DNA of 64,000 bases, from assembly GCF_009758205.1 (NCBI RefSeq), contig NZ_WRXN01000008.1:124001-188000 (forward strand). Reading direction: 5' to 3'. Positions 1-8,269 of the stretch are shown piece after piece. The notes under the pieces are model-generated. The model ran no database searches. It was not told where the DNA came from and saw only the letters and a program-made list of their open reading frames with translations. Positions within the stretch are counted from its first letter, which is position 1. Every line of letters starts with the position of its first letter. Both the position numbers and the translations under genes were made by a program. The DNA comes from Chitinophaga tropicalis. Its GTDB lineage: Bacteria > Bacteroidota > Bacteroidia > Chitinophagales > Chitinophagaceae.

Positions 1-2
1 AC

Positions 3-704
3 GGGTTTACCTTTATATTTACCGGCAGCTTTACGCCGGAACAGCTTCTGCCCCTGTGCGAGCAGTATCTTGGCAGCCTGCCTTCAGATACTACTGTAAA
101 GAGTAGTTTCCGTGATCTTAAGATCCAGATACCGGAGGGGACGCAGGAGCACCTGGTATATAAAGGCAGCAATCCCCGTTCAACGGTGCAACTGGTGATA
201 AGCGGCAATCATGAGTACAAGCAAGTTAATAATATCCAGCTACAGGCGCTTTCTGAGATCATAGAATTGAGGCTTACCGAGCGTTTGCGTGAGACTGAAG
301 GCGGTGTGTATACTCCGCAGACGAATGTCAGCTATGTGAAGTATCCTAAGAATACGTATTACTTCGTGATCCGTTTTGTGTGTGCGCCGGAGAATGCGCA
401 GAAGCTGGCGGATGCTGCGAGAGAGGAGGTGCTGGCGCTGGCGGAGAAGGGAGTGCCTGCAGGGGACCTGGAGAAGTTTAAGGCAGAGAGTTTGAGGGGG
501 TTTCAGGTGCAGTTGCGGGAGAATAAGTTCTGGTTGAGTGTGTTGAGTAGTAAGTTGGCTAATGGGGAGAGTTTGGGGGATGTTGATAGTTATGAAAAAG
601 TAGTTAATGGGTTGACTATAGATGCGCTTCAGAATGCAGCGAAGAAGTATCTTGATACGAAGAATTATATAAAGTTTATTTTGTATCCTGAGGGGAAGAA
701 ATGA
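3..704 (+). CDS. M16 (pitrilysin/insulinase) family peptidase, C-terminal part
   Basis: The frame is open to the left edge, so only the last 233 residues are seen; the gene starts outside the window. The opening residues (FTFIFTGSFTPEQL, then a YLGSLPS-type segment) match the end of an M16 domain, followed by a linker and a further M16 fold. The segment LTERLRETEGGVYTP carries the R-x-x-E...G..Y pattern typical of the catalytically inactive C-terminal M16 half, which closes the peptide-binding clamshell. The zinc motif HxxEH would lie upstream and is not visible, so activity cannot be judged. Relatives are periplasmic or secreted zinc peptidases, but no signal peptide can be checked here. A long hairpin follows three bases after the stop codon. 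The internal GTG at 186 is not the start, because clear family sequence precedes it. Confidence 0.85.
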   Translation, partial: GFTFIFTGSFTPEQLLPLCEQYLGSLPSDTTVKSSFRDLKIQIPEGTQEHLVYKGSNPRSTVQLVISGNHEYKQVNNIQLQALSEIIELRLTERLRETEGGVYTPQTNVSYVKYPKNTYYFVIRFVCAPENAQKLADAAREEVLALAEKGVPAGDLEKFKAESLRGFQVQLRENKFWLSVLSSKLANGESLGDVDSYEKVVNGLTIDALQNAAKKYLDTKNYIKFILYPEGKK

Positions 705-706
705 TC

Positions 707-745
707 AAAAAAAACGCTTTTGCCTTCGGCAAAAGCGTTTTTTTT
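707..745. repeat. Hairpin element copy 1 (tip GCC-TTC-GGC)
   Basis: A perfect 18-bp stem (707-724 with 728-745) closes on a TTC loop, with A8 on the left and T8 on the right. Here it can act as an intrinsic terminator of the M16 gene, whose stop ends at 704. It is followed at about 750-770 by a short second fold, GGCC-TGC-GGCC. The same tip and flank recur at five other places in the window with different stem sequences. Fragments resembling the right flank (TTTTGAGAGAG...CTGATCTG) recur at about 796 and 860, suggesting decayed copies. Confidence 0.8.
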
Positions 746-963
746 GAAGGTTATGGCCTGCGGCCGGCTTTTCTTCAGAAAGGAATTAAAGCTATTTTGA
801 GAGAGAGCTGATCTGCGGCTTTTTTTTGAGAAGTGTGTACTGTTTCAGGAAATTAAAACGTTTTTGAGAGAGAATTGATCTGTTAACGTTTTTTGGTTGT
901 TTGAAATCCATGAAAACCGTTTCTCCGTAAATAAGTGTACTATCAACATTAATTCCACATCCT

Positions 964-1284
964 ATGTCCAGAGAGCTGCAAAAGTTAGAGCAATTAAAAA
1001 CCGACCTATTCGACTGTATTTCTGATAAAATTGATATCCTGAACTTCCGCCTTAAACTAATACAGATCTGTTCCTGTATAGCCACCTGCTCTGTTCAGTA
1101 CCAGGACCAATACCTGATCCCGGAACTGAAAAAAGCGCTCCATATTATTTCAGACACGGGCAATAATGCAACGAGGCAAGCTAAGGTGAGCCTGGAAGAT
1201 GTGAGTAATGTCATTACTGCCATTGATATGATCATGCTACTGTTGCAGGAGGAAGCAGAAGCGCCTGTATTTGAGCTTCTTTAA
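964..1284 (+). CDS. Small hypothetical protein
   Basis: 106 residues, unrecognised. It is predicted largely helical, with no signal peptide and no membrane segment. The N-terminal half is charged and coiled-coil-like (leucines in SRELQKLEQLKTDLFDCISD), and three cysteines cluster around residues 37-44 (ICSCIATCS). It starts at ATG, follows a 218-bp spacer filled with decayed hairpin-element sequence, and ends two bases before the convergent AsmA-like gene. A competing minus-strand frame at 792-1085 has no family signature. The coding call rests on length, composition and position only, so it is moderate. Confidence 0.55.
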   Translation: MSRELQKLEQLKTDLFDCISDKIDILNFRLKLIQICSCIATCSVQYQDQYLIPELKKALHIISDTGNNATRQAKVSLEDVSNVITAIDMIMLLLQEEAEAPVFELL

Positions 1285-1286
1285 CA

Positions 1287-4200
1287 TCAATCTGCATCGT
1301 CAGACCTCTCCAGGGAGTCTTTGCTGTTACCACGGCGTAATTTTACTACCGGATTACGCTGACTGCCTGTTACATTGAAAGGGATACCCCAGATTCCCAG
1401 GGGTGGTAATCCTATGCGTCCTTTCAGGCTGAGGCGGCCGTCAAAGCTTACCTGTCCTTCAAAACGAGGCCGGAGGCCTGCAATACGCATTTTAGTCTTT
1501 TCGATGGTGATAATGTTATTGGCGATAGCAGACCTGATATCGACTTCTGAGAGATCAGGGTCTTTCATATCATGTTTGCCTGTAGATCTGCTTACTGCAT
1601 TGAACAACTTAAATCCTTTGATCTTTATCTTCTTAAGGGACAATACCCCCTCGCCTTTCAGGGAAGGATATACTACTCTCATATTTTCATCCAGCCTGCC
1701 ATTCACATGATAATCCAATCCGACGATACCGCTTGCAGATGCGGCAGATGAAGCCATATCATGAAACAGCTGAATCTCATTGTAGGCGCGTTTTATGTCA
1801 AATTCCTTTGCATTGATATGATAATCGAACACTGCACTTTGTTTATTCAGGCTGGCGTACTGTCCGTTCATCTCAACAGGGGCACCGATAATATTAAAGC
1901 CTGTCCTGTTCATCTGTAAAGTACCATTACTCATTAAGAGCTGTCCGTGGAAACGCCGGATATCAATTCCCTTATACCGTACTTTTTCTGCCGCAGCATT
2001 GAGGGTCAATGCCAGGTTGTCCGGTATTACTACAACGCCGGGAGTGCCGGTATCGTCAAAGTCGGTTTCAGTGTAAGACATCAGCTCATCTACGAGGATA
2101 TACCTGCTCTTCAGGTCAAAAACGCCCTGCAGCTGCTGTCCTTTCTGTGTAATGTACCCTACCAGGTTATATAAGTGCCCATCCAGCCTGAGATCAGACT
2201 TCCCATAATGTGCGTCGAACTTGTCAAACCACATCTTATCTTCTTCAAAACGGAAGACACCATTATCAATGTGAAATGGCAGAGGAAAGAGGTCAGATTT
2301 CACTGTTACACCCTTCAGCGTGAGCGAACCTTTGTTCAACAGTTTGTCATACTGGCTGGTCATCGCGTCATTACGGGTACCCTGCAGGGAGAGATCTGTT
2401 TTGATATATCCATTCACATCATATCCTTCCTTACCCAGCACTTTATATATCCTGCCAAGATCTATCACTCCATTAGCTGATATATTATACTGCAGGTTAT
2501 CAAAGTTATTGAGGGCAGCTTTCAGTGTGAAAGTCTGTCCTTCAAACTGAAAAGTTACCGGTTTAATATCTACTTTCAGCGACTGGAAATTGCCGGCCGT
2601 ATCTGTCAATACAGCGTTGACGTTAATCTTTTCAATGGGATGTTTGTAATATTTTGTTTCTACGGTCCCGTTATCCATATTCAGAGTAGCGGTAGTTACC
2701 GGGAATAAACTTCTGGCCGGCTGATAGATACCTTTACTCAGAACGTTGAAATTCAGCTCGCCGTCCAGGTCAATACCATCCAGCGGATAAAACTCTTCTA
2801 CTTCCGCCATATGCAGCTGTCCCTGTAAGCTGGCATCTATCTGTGGTTCCTGCGCATTGTTTAACCGGAGATAACCTCTGATATAGTTACCCAGCGCCTG
2901 GGCGTTGATCCTGTCAACGTTAACATGCACATTGGCATAGTTATTATCAGGGCAATATGCCTGCATCTCGAATCCTATCTGGCGGACAGGTTCTGACATA
3001 CCTTTGAATTTCAGATAACCATTGCTGAGAGCTGAACTGAAGTTAAACACCGGGATGCTGCTGATAGTACCGTTTTCCTGTATATATCTGCCATCTGCCT
3101 TCAGGTGGGCCTGCAGGCGGCCCTGCAGATCGAAATCTTTCCAGCCCATCGCCTTGCTCCATTTCTCCATGTCGATATCGGCATCCATCTTTGCATGGAT
3201 ATCGGGTCTTGTCAGTCCTGTGATCCTGATAGCAGAATTGAAATATCCATTATCCAGTTTGAAATAGACAGAATCAGCGTTGATGGTAAGCCTGTCTGTG
3301 TTCATTTGCGGCAGTTTTACCTGGAAATCCAGGTGCAGGCCTTCTATCTTATAAGGAGCGCCGGAACCGGCAATCACACCTTCCTTTATTTTTATGTTGA
3401 AGTCAAAGTCCGGTATCCTGTTGGTTTTCGCCACATACTTTCCTGTCAGCGAAGCGTTTACTTCGGCAGTCCCTTTGATGTCTGCGTTTTCCAGCCAGGA
3501 TATGTATTTGGAAGGCAATGCGCTGAGCAGGTCATCCAGGCCGGATTCTACAGAGCTCAGTTTAAAATCCATTTTGTACCCGTTCTTCAGGAAACTGAAC
3601 TCTCCTTTTAACCGCATGGGTAAGCGGTTAATTTTCAGGTCATTCTTTTCAAAAATGAAATTCAGGGAGCGGGTGTTGATACGGGTAATCAGGTTACCGT
3701 CCAGTTTCTTGGATTGGATATAGGGAACGCCTCCATAAGAGAGATCGAACGATGTAATGCCGATATGTGAGTACAGGTCAAACTGTGACTTGCTCAGGTT
3801 TCCTTTGCCAACATAGTTTACATCGCTGGCGCGGATATGTAAAGCGAGGGATTTATCATTATAGATGATCCTGCAATGTTCCAGCTGTATCTTTTCTATT
3901 TTCAGCGACACACCTGTGCTGTCTGAAGATTTGTTTCCCTGACCGGTAGATTTGTATACGTTATAATTGGGACGGCCTTCTGTATCTACCAATACATGCA
4001 CCTTTCCCTGTGTGAGGTAGATCTTATCTATCCTGGTATTGCCGGAAAAGATGCTGGTCAGGTTTACTCCTAATGCCACTTCATCGGCAGCTATCAGCGT
4101 GTCATGTTCAAAGGGAGCAGATCCTTTCAGGCTGAAATCGTGTAATGTCAGTGTTAATGAGGGGAAATGGTTAAAGAATGACAATCTTGCCTTAGAAAAA

Positions 4201-4367
4201 TCAATTTCACCTGTGATGTTATTATTGGCCCAGGTTTTTATCTTTCTCGAAACGGCCCCTGGAAATAATAAAGGCAGCAAAAATAATAATAGCAACATTG
4301 CCACGACGGATATTGAAGTAATTTTCAATGTCTTCCGTGCGGCTCTCATCATGGTATCACTAAGCAT
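1287..4367 (-). CDS. AsmA-like inner-membrane-anchored protein
   Basis: 1026 residues. One N-terminal membrane segment (about residues 17-37) is followed by a very long periplasmic beta-rich region. The segment after the anchor (GEIDFSKARLSFFNHFPSL, then LTLTLHDFSLKG) is the AsmA N-terminal signature, and the C-terminal region (residues about 850-1000, including a GLDYHVNGRLD stretch) matches the AsmA-like C-terminal domain. Members form long lipid-binding grooves of the bridge-like or repeating beta-groove type and are linked to phospholipid transport or outer-membrane homeostasis; that role is known for the family, not shown here. The first ATG (MLSDTMMRAARK) is kept, although M6 or M7 would give an equally good anchor. 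It is transcribed away from the zincin-like gene, with hairpin copy 2 in the divergent spacer. Confidence 0.85.
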   Translation of the reverse strand: MLSDTMMRAARKTLKITSISVVAMLLLLFLLPLLFPGAVSRKIKTWANNNITGEIDFSKARLSFFNHFPSLTLTLHDFSLKGSAPFEHDTLIAADEVALGVNLTSIFSGNTRIDKIYLTQGKVHVLVDTEGRPNYNVYKSTGQGNKSSDSTGVSLKIEKIQLEHCRIIYNDKSLALHIRASDVNYVGKGNLSKSQFDLYSHIGITSFDLSYGGVPYIQSKKLDGNLITRINTRSLNFIFEKNDLKINRLPMRLKGEFSFLKNGYKMDFKLSSVESGLDDLLSALPSKYISWLENADIKGTAEVNASLTGKYVAKTNRIPDFDFNIKIKEGVIAGSGAPYKIEGLHLDFQVKLPQMNTDRLTINADSVYFKLDNGYFNSAIRITGLTRPDIHAKMDADIDMEKWSKAMGWKDFDLQGRLQAHLKADGRYIQENGTISSIPVFNFSSALSNGYLKFKGMSEPVRQIGFEMQAYCPDNNYANVHVNVDRINAQALGNYIRGYLRLNNAQEPQIDASLQGQLHMAEVEEFYPLDGIDLDGELNFNVLSKGIYQPARSLFPVTTATLNMDNGTVETKYYKHPIEKINVNAVLTDTAGNFQSLKVDIKPVTFQFEGQTFTLKAALNNFDNLQYNISANGVIDLGRIYKVLGKEGYDVNGYIKTDLSLQGTRNDAMTSQYDKLLNKGSLTLKGVTVKSDLFPLPFHIDNGVFRFEEDKMWFDKFDAHYGKSDLRLDGHLYNLVGYITQKGQQLQGVFDLKSRYILVDELMSYTETDFDDTGTPGVVVIPDNLALTLNAAAEKVRYKGIDIRRFHGQLLMSNGTLQMNRTGFNIIGAPVEMNGQYASLNKQSAVFDYHINAKEFDIKRAYNEIQLFHDMASSAASASGIVGLDYHVNGRLDENMRVVYPSLKGEGVLSLKKIKIKGFKLFNAVSRSTGKHDMKDPDLSEVDIRSAIANNIITIEKTKMRIAGLRPRFEGQVSFDGRLSLKGRIGLPPLGIWGIPFNVTGSQRNPVVKLRRGNSKDSLERSDDAD

Positions 4368-4405
4368 AAGGTATAGGAGCGTTTGAAAGCACAGTGCTTG
4401 CGGCG

Positions 4406-4413
4406 CAAAGATA
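4406..4413 (-). promoter_or_regulatory. Possible -7 element for the AsmA-like gene
   Basis: On the minus strand this reads TATCTTTG, matching the Bacteroidota -7 consensus TANNTTTG, 38 bases upstream of the start codon. About 20 bases further upstream there is a T-run rather than a clear TTTG, so only half of the promoter is supported. Confidence 0.35.
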
Positions 4414-4499
4414 GTTTAATCCTGATATGTTTTAAAAAAACATCATGTTTAGTTGTGTAGCTGTTTAAATTTCATTTTAATGTACAATGCGAAAAACTG

Positions 4500-4542
4500 C
4501 TCAAAAACTGGGTTTCGCCTTCGGCAAAACCCAGTTTTTGAG
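4500..4542. repeat. Hairpin element copy 2 (tip GCC-TTC-GGC)
   Basis: A 20-bp stem (4500-4519 with 4523-4542) with one C/A mismatch closes on a TTC loop. The right flank is T-rich and leads to GCGCTGCGCGC, a short second fold with a TGC loop. It lies between two divergently transcribed genes and is downstream of neither, which argues against a plain terminator role. Confidence 0.8.
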
Positions 4543-4656
4543 GGAGATTTTTTTTTGCGCTGCGCGCGGCTGATTTTTTGAGGCGGAGGTTTTTACCGGG
4601 AAAAATCCCCTTATGCTTCCGTTGAATCTCCCATTATTACTCCTCAGCTCACTTTC

Positions 4657-4664
4657 TACCTTTG
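4657..4664 (+). promoter_or_regulatory. Possible -7 element for the zincin-like gene
   Basis: TACCTTTG matches TANNTTTG and sits 48 bases upstream of the start codon at 4713. No TTTG is seen at the expected -33 spacing. Confidence 0.35.
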
Positions 4665-4712
4665 ACTTGTCAGTGAATCAGCATTTTTAATCATCAAATA
4701 AACCCCATCACA

Positions 4713-5558
4713 ATGTTAACGAACTACCTCGCTCTTGTCAGCGAATCCCCATCCGTCACATTTGCAGAAACCGCACAAATAGCGGCAGCAATTCAAAAGC
4801 AGATCACAAGGGATTTTACGCCTATCTGGGGCGTTCCAGCCACGCTGGATGTATTTACCTCCCTGGATGATGTACCGCCGGATTACTGGACCACTATCAT
4901 CAGGGATGATATTGGCTTTGATGCCGCCGGTATACACCTGGACAGGAATGGTCAGCCTTATGCACTGGTAATGGCCAGTAAGGTAACGGCGCTCACCTGT
5001 AGTCATGAGATCATTGAAATGCTGGTAGATCCGTTTGGAGACCGCTTCGTTGCGTCACAATCCATCAAGCCCGGTCAGGGCAGGGTAAATTACCTGGTGG
5101 AAGCATGCGATCCCTGTGAAGGGGAACACCTGGGTTACCATATTAATGGTATCCTGGTTTCCGACTTCTATACGCCTAATTTCTTTGATCCTGTGTTCAG
5201 CCCTTCTGTACGGTACAGCTATACAGGAGCGGTGAAAGAGCCCCGGCAGATATTGAAAGATGGTTATATCTCCTGGCGGATACCGGAAACGGGGGAATGG
5301 TGGCAGGCAGTGTACAGGGATAAGCTTGAGTTCAAACCTCTTGGGGTGCTTAATAAGGCTGATGGCAATTCATGGCGGGAGATGATTGACAGGGTTACTA
5401 AAGAGCCGTTGAAGAAACTGGTTAATAATAATCAGCTTACGGAAGCTCCGCTGGCCGCTTCGATGCTGGCGCCGGCTTTTACAAATGCGTCTAAAGGGTG
5501 GGCTGCGCAGTTAAGGGAGGATATTGACCTGGTGATGAAGGGTGGTAAGGTGCATTAG
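4713..5558 (+). CDS. Putative zincin-like protein (HExxE motif)
   Basis: 281 residues, no signal peptide or membrane segment. The core has TCSHEIIEMLVDP (H98, E99, E102, D106), followed by VEACDPCEG (E130, D133, C135, E136). This layout of HE..E.-DP and then E..D.CE recurs in a poorly described group of zincin-like proteins in which the usual second histidine of HExxH is replaced. Metal binding and peptidase activity are therefore inference. A segment near residue 75 (AAGIHLDRNGQPYALV) leads into the motif helix. The C-terminal 70 residues are helical and unrecognised. The neighbour at 5610, 51 bp downstream on the same strand, is probably co-transcribed. Confidence 0.6.
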   Translation: MLTNYLALVSESPSVTFAETAQIAAAIQKQITRDFTPIWGVPATLDVFTSLDDVPPDYWTTIIRDDIGFDAAGIHLDRNGQPYALVMASKVTALTCSHEIIEMLVDPFGDRFVASQSIKPGQGRVNYLVEACDPCEGEHLGYHINGILVSDFYTPNFFDPVFSPSVRYSYTGAVKEPRQILKDGYISWRIPETGEWWQAVYRDKLEFKPLGVLNKADGNSWREMIDRVTKEPLKKLVNNNQLTEAPLAASMLAPAFTNASKGWAAQLREDIDLVMKGGKVH

Positions 5559-5609
5559 ATCATAGTTTTTTATTTAATCCCATATTTCTAAACACTAAAA
5601 CCAACAAAC

Positions 5610-6275
5610 ATGTTACCAAACGGAATGGTCCTTAAAGGGGGACACTTAAGTTCATTAAACCGCAATTTAGAAATTGATCTTGCCCCCGATCACGCGGAAG
5701 TGCGTGGATTTGGTCAGCCGATCACGCAGCAGGCGGCATCGGTGATGGTTGATGATTATGTGAATGATATCAAGAAAGCTAATGATCTGCTTTTAAAAAT
5801 AGAGGGTGATATTACCCTCAAAGATATTGCAGCTGATCAGGGCTTTGGTATTATCAAAGATCTTTTAAGTCTTACAACACAGACGGTATCCGGTGTGTTT
5901 GGCAAAGAAATCATTCTTCAGATCCTGGCACAGAGGAATTGCGAAGGGATACGTTATGCGGTTGGTAAATCAAATGGGAAAAATACGCTTATTCTTGTAG
6001 GCGTGACAGAAGATGCAGAAGGAATACCGAGAGAAGAGAATGGTGAAATGATACCTCCTTCAAAAGCCATCGTTAATAAAGATTTCAATGAGCTCCCCGC
6101 TCTTAGCAGGGTTAACGGGAATGGCGCTACAGCTGACGGCCCTCCTCCTGAGAGCAATATCAGTATCAATTATGTGATGGCAGAAGTGCATCGTGGTAGT
6201 CTGACGATTGCACAACTTGAGGATTTGTTCGGGATAGTGCAGCCTCCGTCATTTGTGCTGTTTGGAAGCTATTAG
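5610..6275 (+). CDS. Hypothetical protein, probable partner of the zincin-like gene
   Basis: 221 residues, no recognised family, no signal peptide, no membrane helix. The N-terminus is an extended beta-like segment (MLPNGMVLKGGHLSSLNRNL). The middle is mixed (about residues 45-120), and a conserved-looking block, QRNCEGIRYAVGKSNGKN, leads to a beta strand (TLILVGV). The tail is proline-rich (ELPALSR to DGPPPESN) and is followed by a short helical end. The gene follows the zincin-like gene by 51 bp, so the two probably form an operon. It ends 11 bp before hairpin copy 3. The function is unknown. Confidence 0.6.
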   Translation: MLPNGMVLKGGHLSSLNRNLEIDLAPDHAEVRGFGQPITQQAASVMVDDYVNDIKKANDLLLKIEGDITLKDIAADQGFGIIKDLLSLTTQTVSGVFGKEIILQILAQRNCEGIRYAVGKSNGKNTLILVGVTEDAEGIPREENGEMIPPSKAIVNKDFNELPALSRVNGNGATADGPPPESNISINYVMAEVHRGSLTIAQLEDLFGIVQPPSFVLFGSY

Positions 6276-6285
6276 AGCGAATTGA

Positions 6286-6330
6286 TCAAAAAAGATCGCT
6301 TTAGCCTTCGGCTAAAGCGATCTTTTTTGA
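6286..6330. repeat. Hairpin element copy 3 (tip GCC-TTC-GGC)
   Basis: A perfect 21-bp stem (6286-6306 with 6310-6330) closes on a TTC loop, with A-runs left and T-runs right. It lies between convergent genes ending at 6275 (plus) and 6390 (minus), so here it can serve as a two-way terminator. The right flank (GGTCTGCAGCCAGCT) is a variant of the GGCCTGCGGCCGGCT flank of copies 1 and 5. Confidence 0.8.
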
Positions 6331-6389
6331 GGGGGTATTGGTCTGCAGCCAGCTAAAAACTGTTTTGAGAATAAAAGATGCTTTTAAAA

Positions 6390-7898
6390 TTATGCGATAT
6401 CAATGCCCCACTGCTTCATTACATTGTTGCTAAAAATGCTGGTCATATCAGCAGTCACTACTCTTGCCCTTGCCAGCCGGAACTGCAAGAGATTGCTACC
6501 ATACATCTGCTGCATGCGTTCCGGGCTGAGTGTATTTACCTTCCCCCAATGAAAAGTAAACGGTATTCCCAGCTGATCTAACCTGTCCCATACCGCATCA
6601 TAATAATGCAGCGTTTCAGGGGAAAGCACCCCATCCAGCTCCATTATACAGGTAACCGGTGTGAAGCGGGTAAAAGCCATTGTAGCCGGGGAGGCTTTTA
6701 CAAAGCGAAAAGCAAACAGACCGGCAAACGGGCCTGCGGATCTGTTCACGTCCTTCAGTACCGCTATTACCTGTTCTACAGCATTCAATGGCAAGCCTAT
6801 GGCGGCGCTGGATACTTTGCCGTGCAGGGTGGTATTACTGAATATCTCCCCTAACCGGCCAAATTGCCCTTCATGTAAGGTAAGGCTGGCGGCCAATACC
6901 TTGTTGACCAAGGTGGGGACCAGCGCGGGGATTACGCCCGCCAGTTTCCCGATAAAGCAGGGAGCATCATCTCCCGGTCCTATACCGGCGCCATTGGGTT
7001 TGGGCGGTTCATAGCCGGTGCGGTAAGGACGTTTATACATAGTAGTAATATACATCCTGTTCTGCTTATCATAGGGATTGATAAGCATCTGCAGGTGGAA
7101 TGGCCGGACTCCCGGGAAGGGAAGCTGGCTATTGAAAAAGTCGAGATTTGTCAATTGTTTTACCAGCTGCTGGTCATAAGGAATATGCCGCATGTATGAT
7201 TCCAGCAGAAAATCGTCCTCAGCTTCTATCATCACACCATGGATAAAACCGAAAGCCCCCATGCTGACAAGAGCAGCATTGAAAACGGTATCATCTCTTA
7301 CCAGTGTAGCTCCAAGTCTGTCAGGGAAAGTATCTGCCATTACAGGGCGGGAATTCCTTTCCAGCCAGATATGGCTGTCCGGCCCTGTTATGATATGCAG
7401 GGCCACTACCCCGTCGTGTATGGCCCCGAAGTCAATGGCAGCGCCATGTGTGCCGGTGGCAATTGCTCCGGCAATAGTTTGTCCGTTGCTGGCGCCACAG
7501 GTAGACATGGAAAGGCCTCTTTCATGCAGGACCTGGTGCAGTTCCCAGATACGGTTGCCACACTGGGCAAGGATAAGCCGCTTTGCATCTCCGGTGTAAG
7601 CGGGTGACACACTGGCCTGGGATATGGGGAAACGGATATTCAGTGGTTTGGTGTTCAGGATAATACCACTGCTGGCTGCAATAGGAGTAAATGACCAGCA
7701 GCCGCCTACGGTACGTAAGGGGATGTTATCCCTTATCGCATCCTTAATGATCTGCTGTATACCTTTGGTTGTATCATTGTAGATATCGAGCGCATTGCCT
7801 GAGGTTTCGTTACCCAGATCGTAAAAATCCCTTACAGGTTGTGTAAAGGTTTCATGCTCGTTATGCCAGGAGAAGGGGCCTGATTTTATAATTTTCAT
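6390..7898 (-). CDS. FAD-linked oxidase, sugar-lactone (gulonolactone/arabinonolactone) oxidase type
   Basis: 502 residues from the chosen start. The N-terminal FAD-binding domain shows RTVGGCWSFTP and, later, GASNGQTIAGAIATGTHGAA, the PP-loop-type signature of the VAO family. The C-terminal half fits the D-arabinono-1,4-lactone oxidase domain, ending in FHWGKVNTLSPERM and a short conserved tail. Where many members have a histidine for covalent FAD (GxGHS), this protein has GGCWSF, so FAD is probably non-covalent. The substrate cannot be told. A longer frame starts at 7979, but the ATG at 7898 (MKIIKSGPFSWHNEHE) begins at the family's usual N-terminus and avoids overlap with the Bor-like gene, which ends at 7916. 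Confidence 0.85.
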   Translation of the reverse strand: MKIIKSGPFSWHNEHETFTQPVRDFYDLGNETSGNALDIYNDTTKGIQQIIKDAIRDNIPLRTVGGCWSFTPIAASSGIILNTKPLNIRFPISQASVSPAYTGDAKRLILAQCGNRIWELHQVLHERGLSMSTCGASNGQTIAGAIATGTHGAAIDFGAIHDGVVALHIITGPDSHIWLERNSRPVMADTFPDRLGATLVRDDTVFNAALVSMGAFGFIHGVMIEAEDDFLLESYMRHIPYDQQLVKQLTNLDFFNSQLPFPGVRPFHLQMLINPYDKQNRMYITTMYKRPYRTGYEPPKPNGAGIGPGDDAPCFIGKLAGVIPALVPTLVNKVLAASLTLHEGQFGRLGEIFSNTTLHGKVSSAAIGLPLNAVEQVIAVLKDVNRSAGPFAGLFAFRFVKASPATMAFTRFTPVTCIMELDGVLSPETLHYYDAVWDRLDQLGIPFTFHWGKVNTLSPERMQQMYGSNLLQFRLARARVVTADMTSIFSNNVMKQWGIDIA

Positions 7899-7915
7899 AA
7901 TGGGGTTATTTGATA

Positions 7916-8269
7916 TTACAAAGGAGTTACCTGCGGCTGACAAGGAACAGAACAGCCCCATTCTATTGCTATGGGGCAATAAATACCTAATGTACAGACC
8001 GTTAAAAGGGCATTGCCGAAGTTAGTTTTCACTTTTACTTCTGCTACCCCGTTTACGCCTAATGAGTCGCAGACGGGGGTACGGATCAACTGGGGCTTAT
8101 TTACCAGTCCCCAGAAGAGGCTGTATGTCTTTACGCGGTTCATGGGAGTGCCGGTTACAGAAGGTTGGGCGTGTGTGGCGAGGCGGTAGGAATAGCAGTG
8201 GCTGAAAAGCAGGATAATAGCAAATAGTGATAGTATCATGCTGATGGGCCGGGGTGATGAGCAAGGCAT
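7916..8269 (-). CDS. Bor/Iss-like lipoprotein
   Basis: 117 residues from the chosen ATG. The N-terminus is a hydrophobic signal ending in LLFSHC, a plausible but non-ideal lipobox (C25). The mature part contains KVKTNFGNALLTVCTLGIY followed by P and a near-terminal cysteine, the pattern of the lambda Bor / Iss family (VKT...F.N.LL...TLGIY.P......C). Bor is an outer-membrane lipoprotein linked to serum resistance in enteric phages and plasmids; in this lineage the role is unknown. A longer frame starts at 8368 but adds an unlikely 33-residue extension. It lies 17 bp upstream of the oxidase on the same strand and may be co-transcribed with it. Confidence 0.65.
   Translation of the reverse strand: MPCSSPRPISMILSLFAIILLFSHCYSYRLATHAQPSVTGTPMNRVKTYSLFWGLVNKPQLIRTPVCDSLGVNGVAEVKVKTNFGNALLTVCTLGIYCPIAIEWGCSVPCQPQVTPL

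Larger units (their letters stand above)
4368..4712. other. Divergent intergenic region
   Basis: 345 bp between the starts of the AsmA-like gene (minus) and the zincin-like gene (plus). It contains a possible -7 element for each gene and hairpin element copy 2, with its right-hand flank (a T-rich stretch followed by GCGC-TGC-GCGC). No small gene is visible. Confidence 0.6.

Noticed and set aside
792..1085. Minus-strand ORF of 97 codons opposite the small hypothetical gene
   Set aside because: No signature; overlaps hairpin remnants and a better-placed plus-strand frame.
7899..7979. Longer start of the FAD-linked oxidase
   Set aside because: It would overlap the Bor-like gene end and adds a segment not seen in the family; the ATG at 7898 matches the usual N-terminus.
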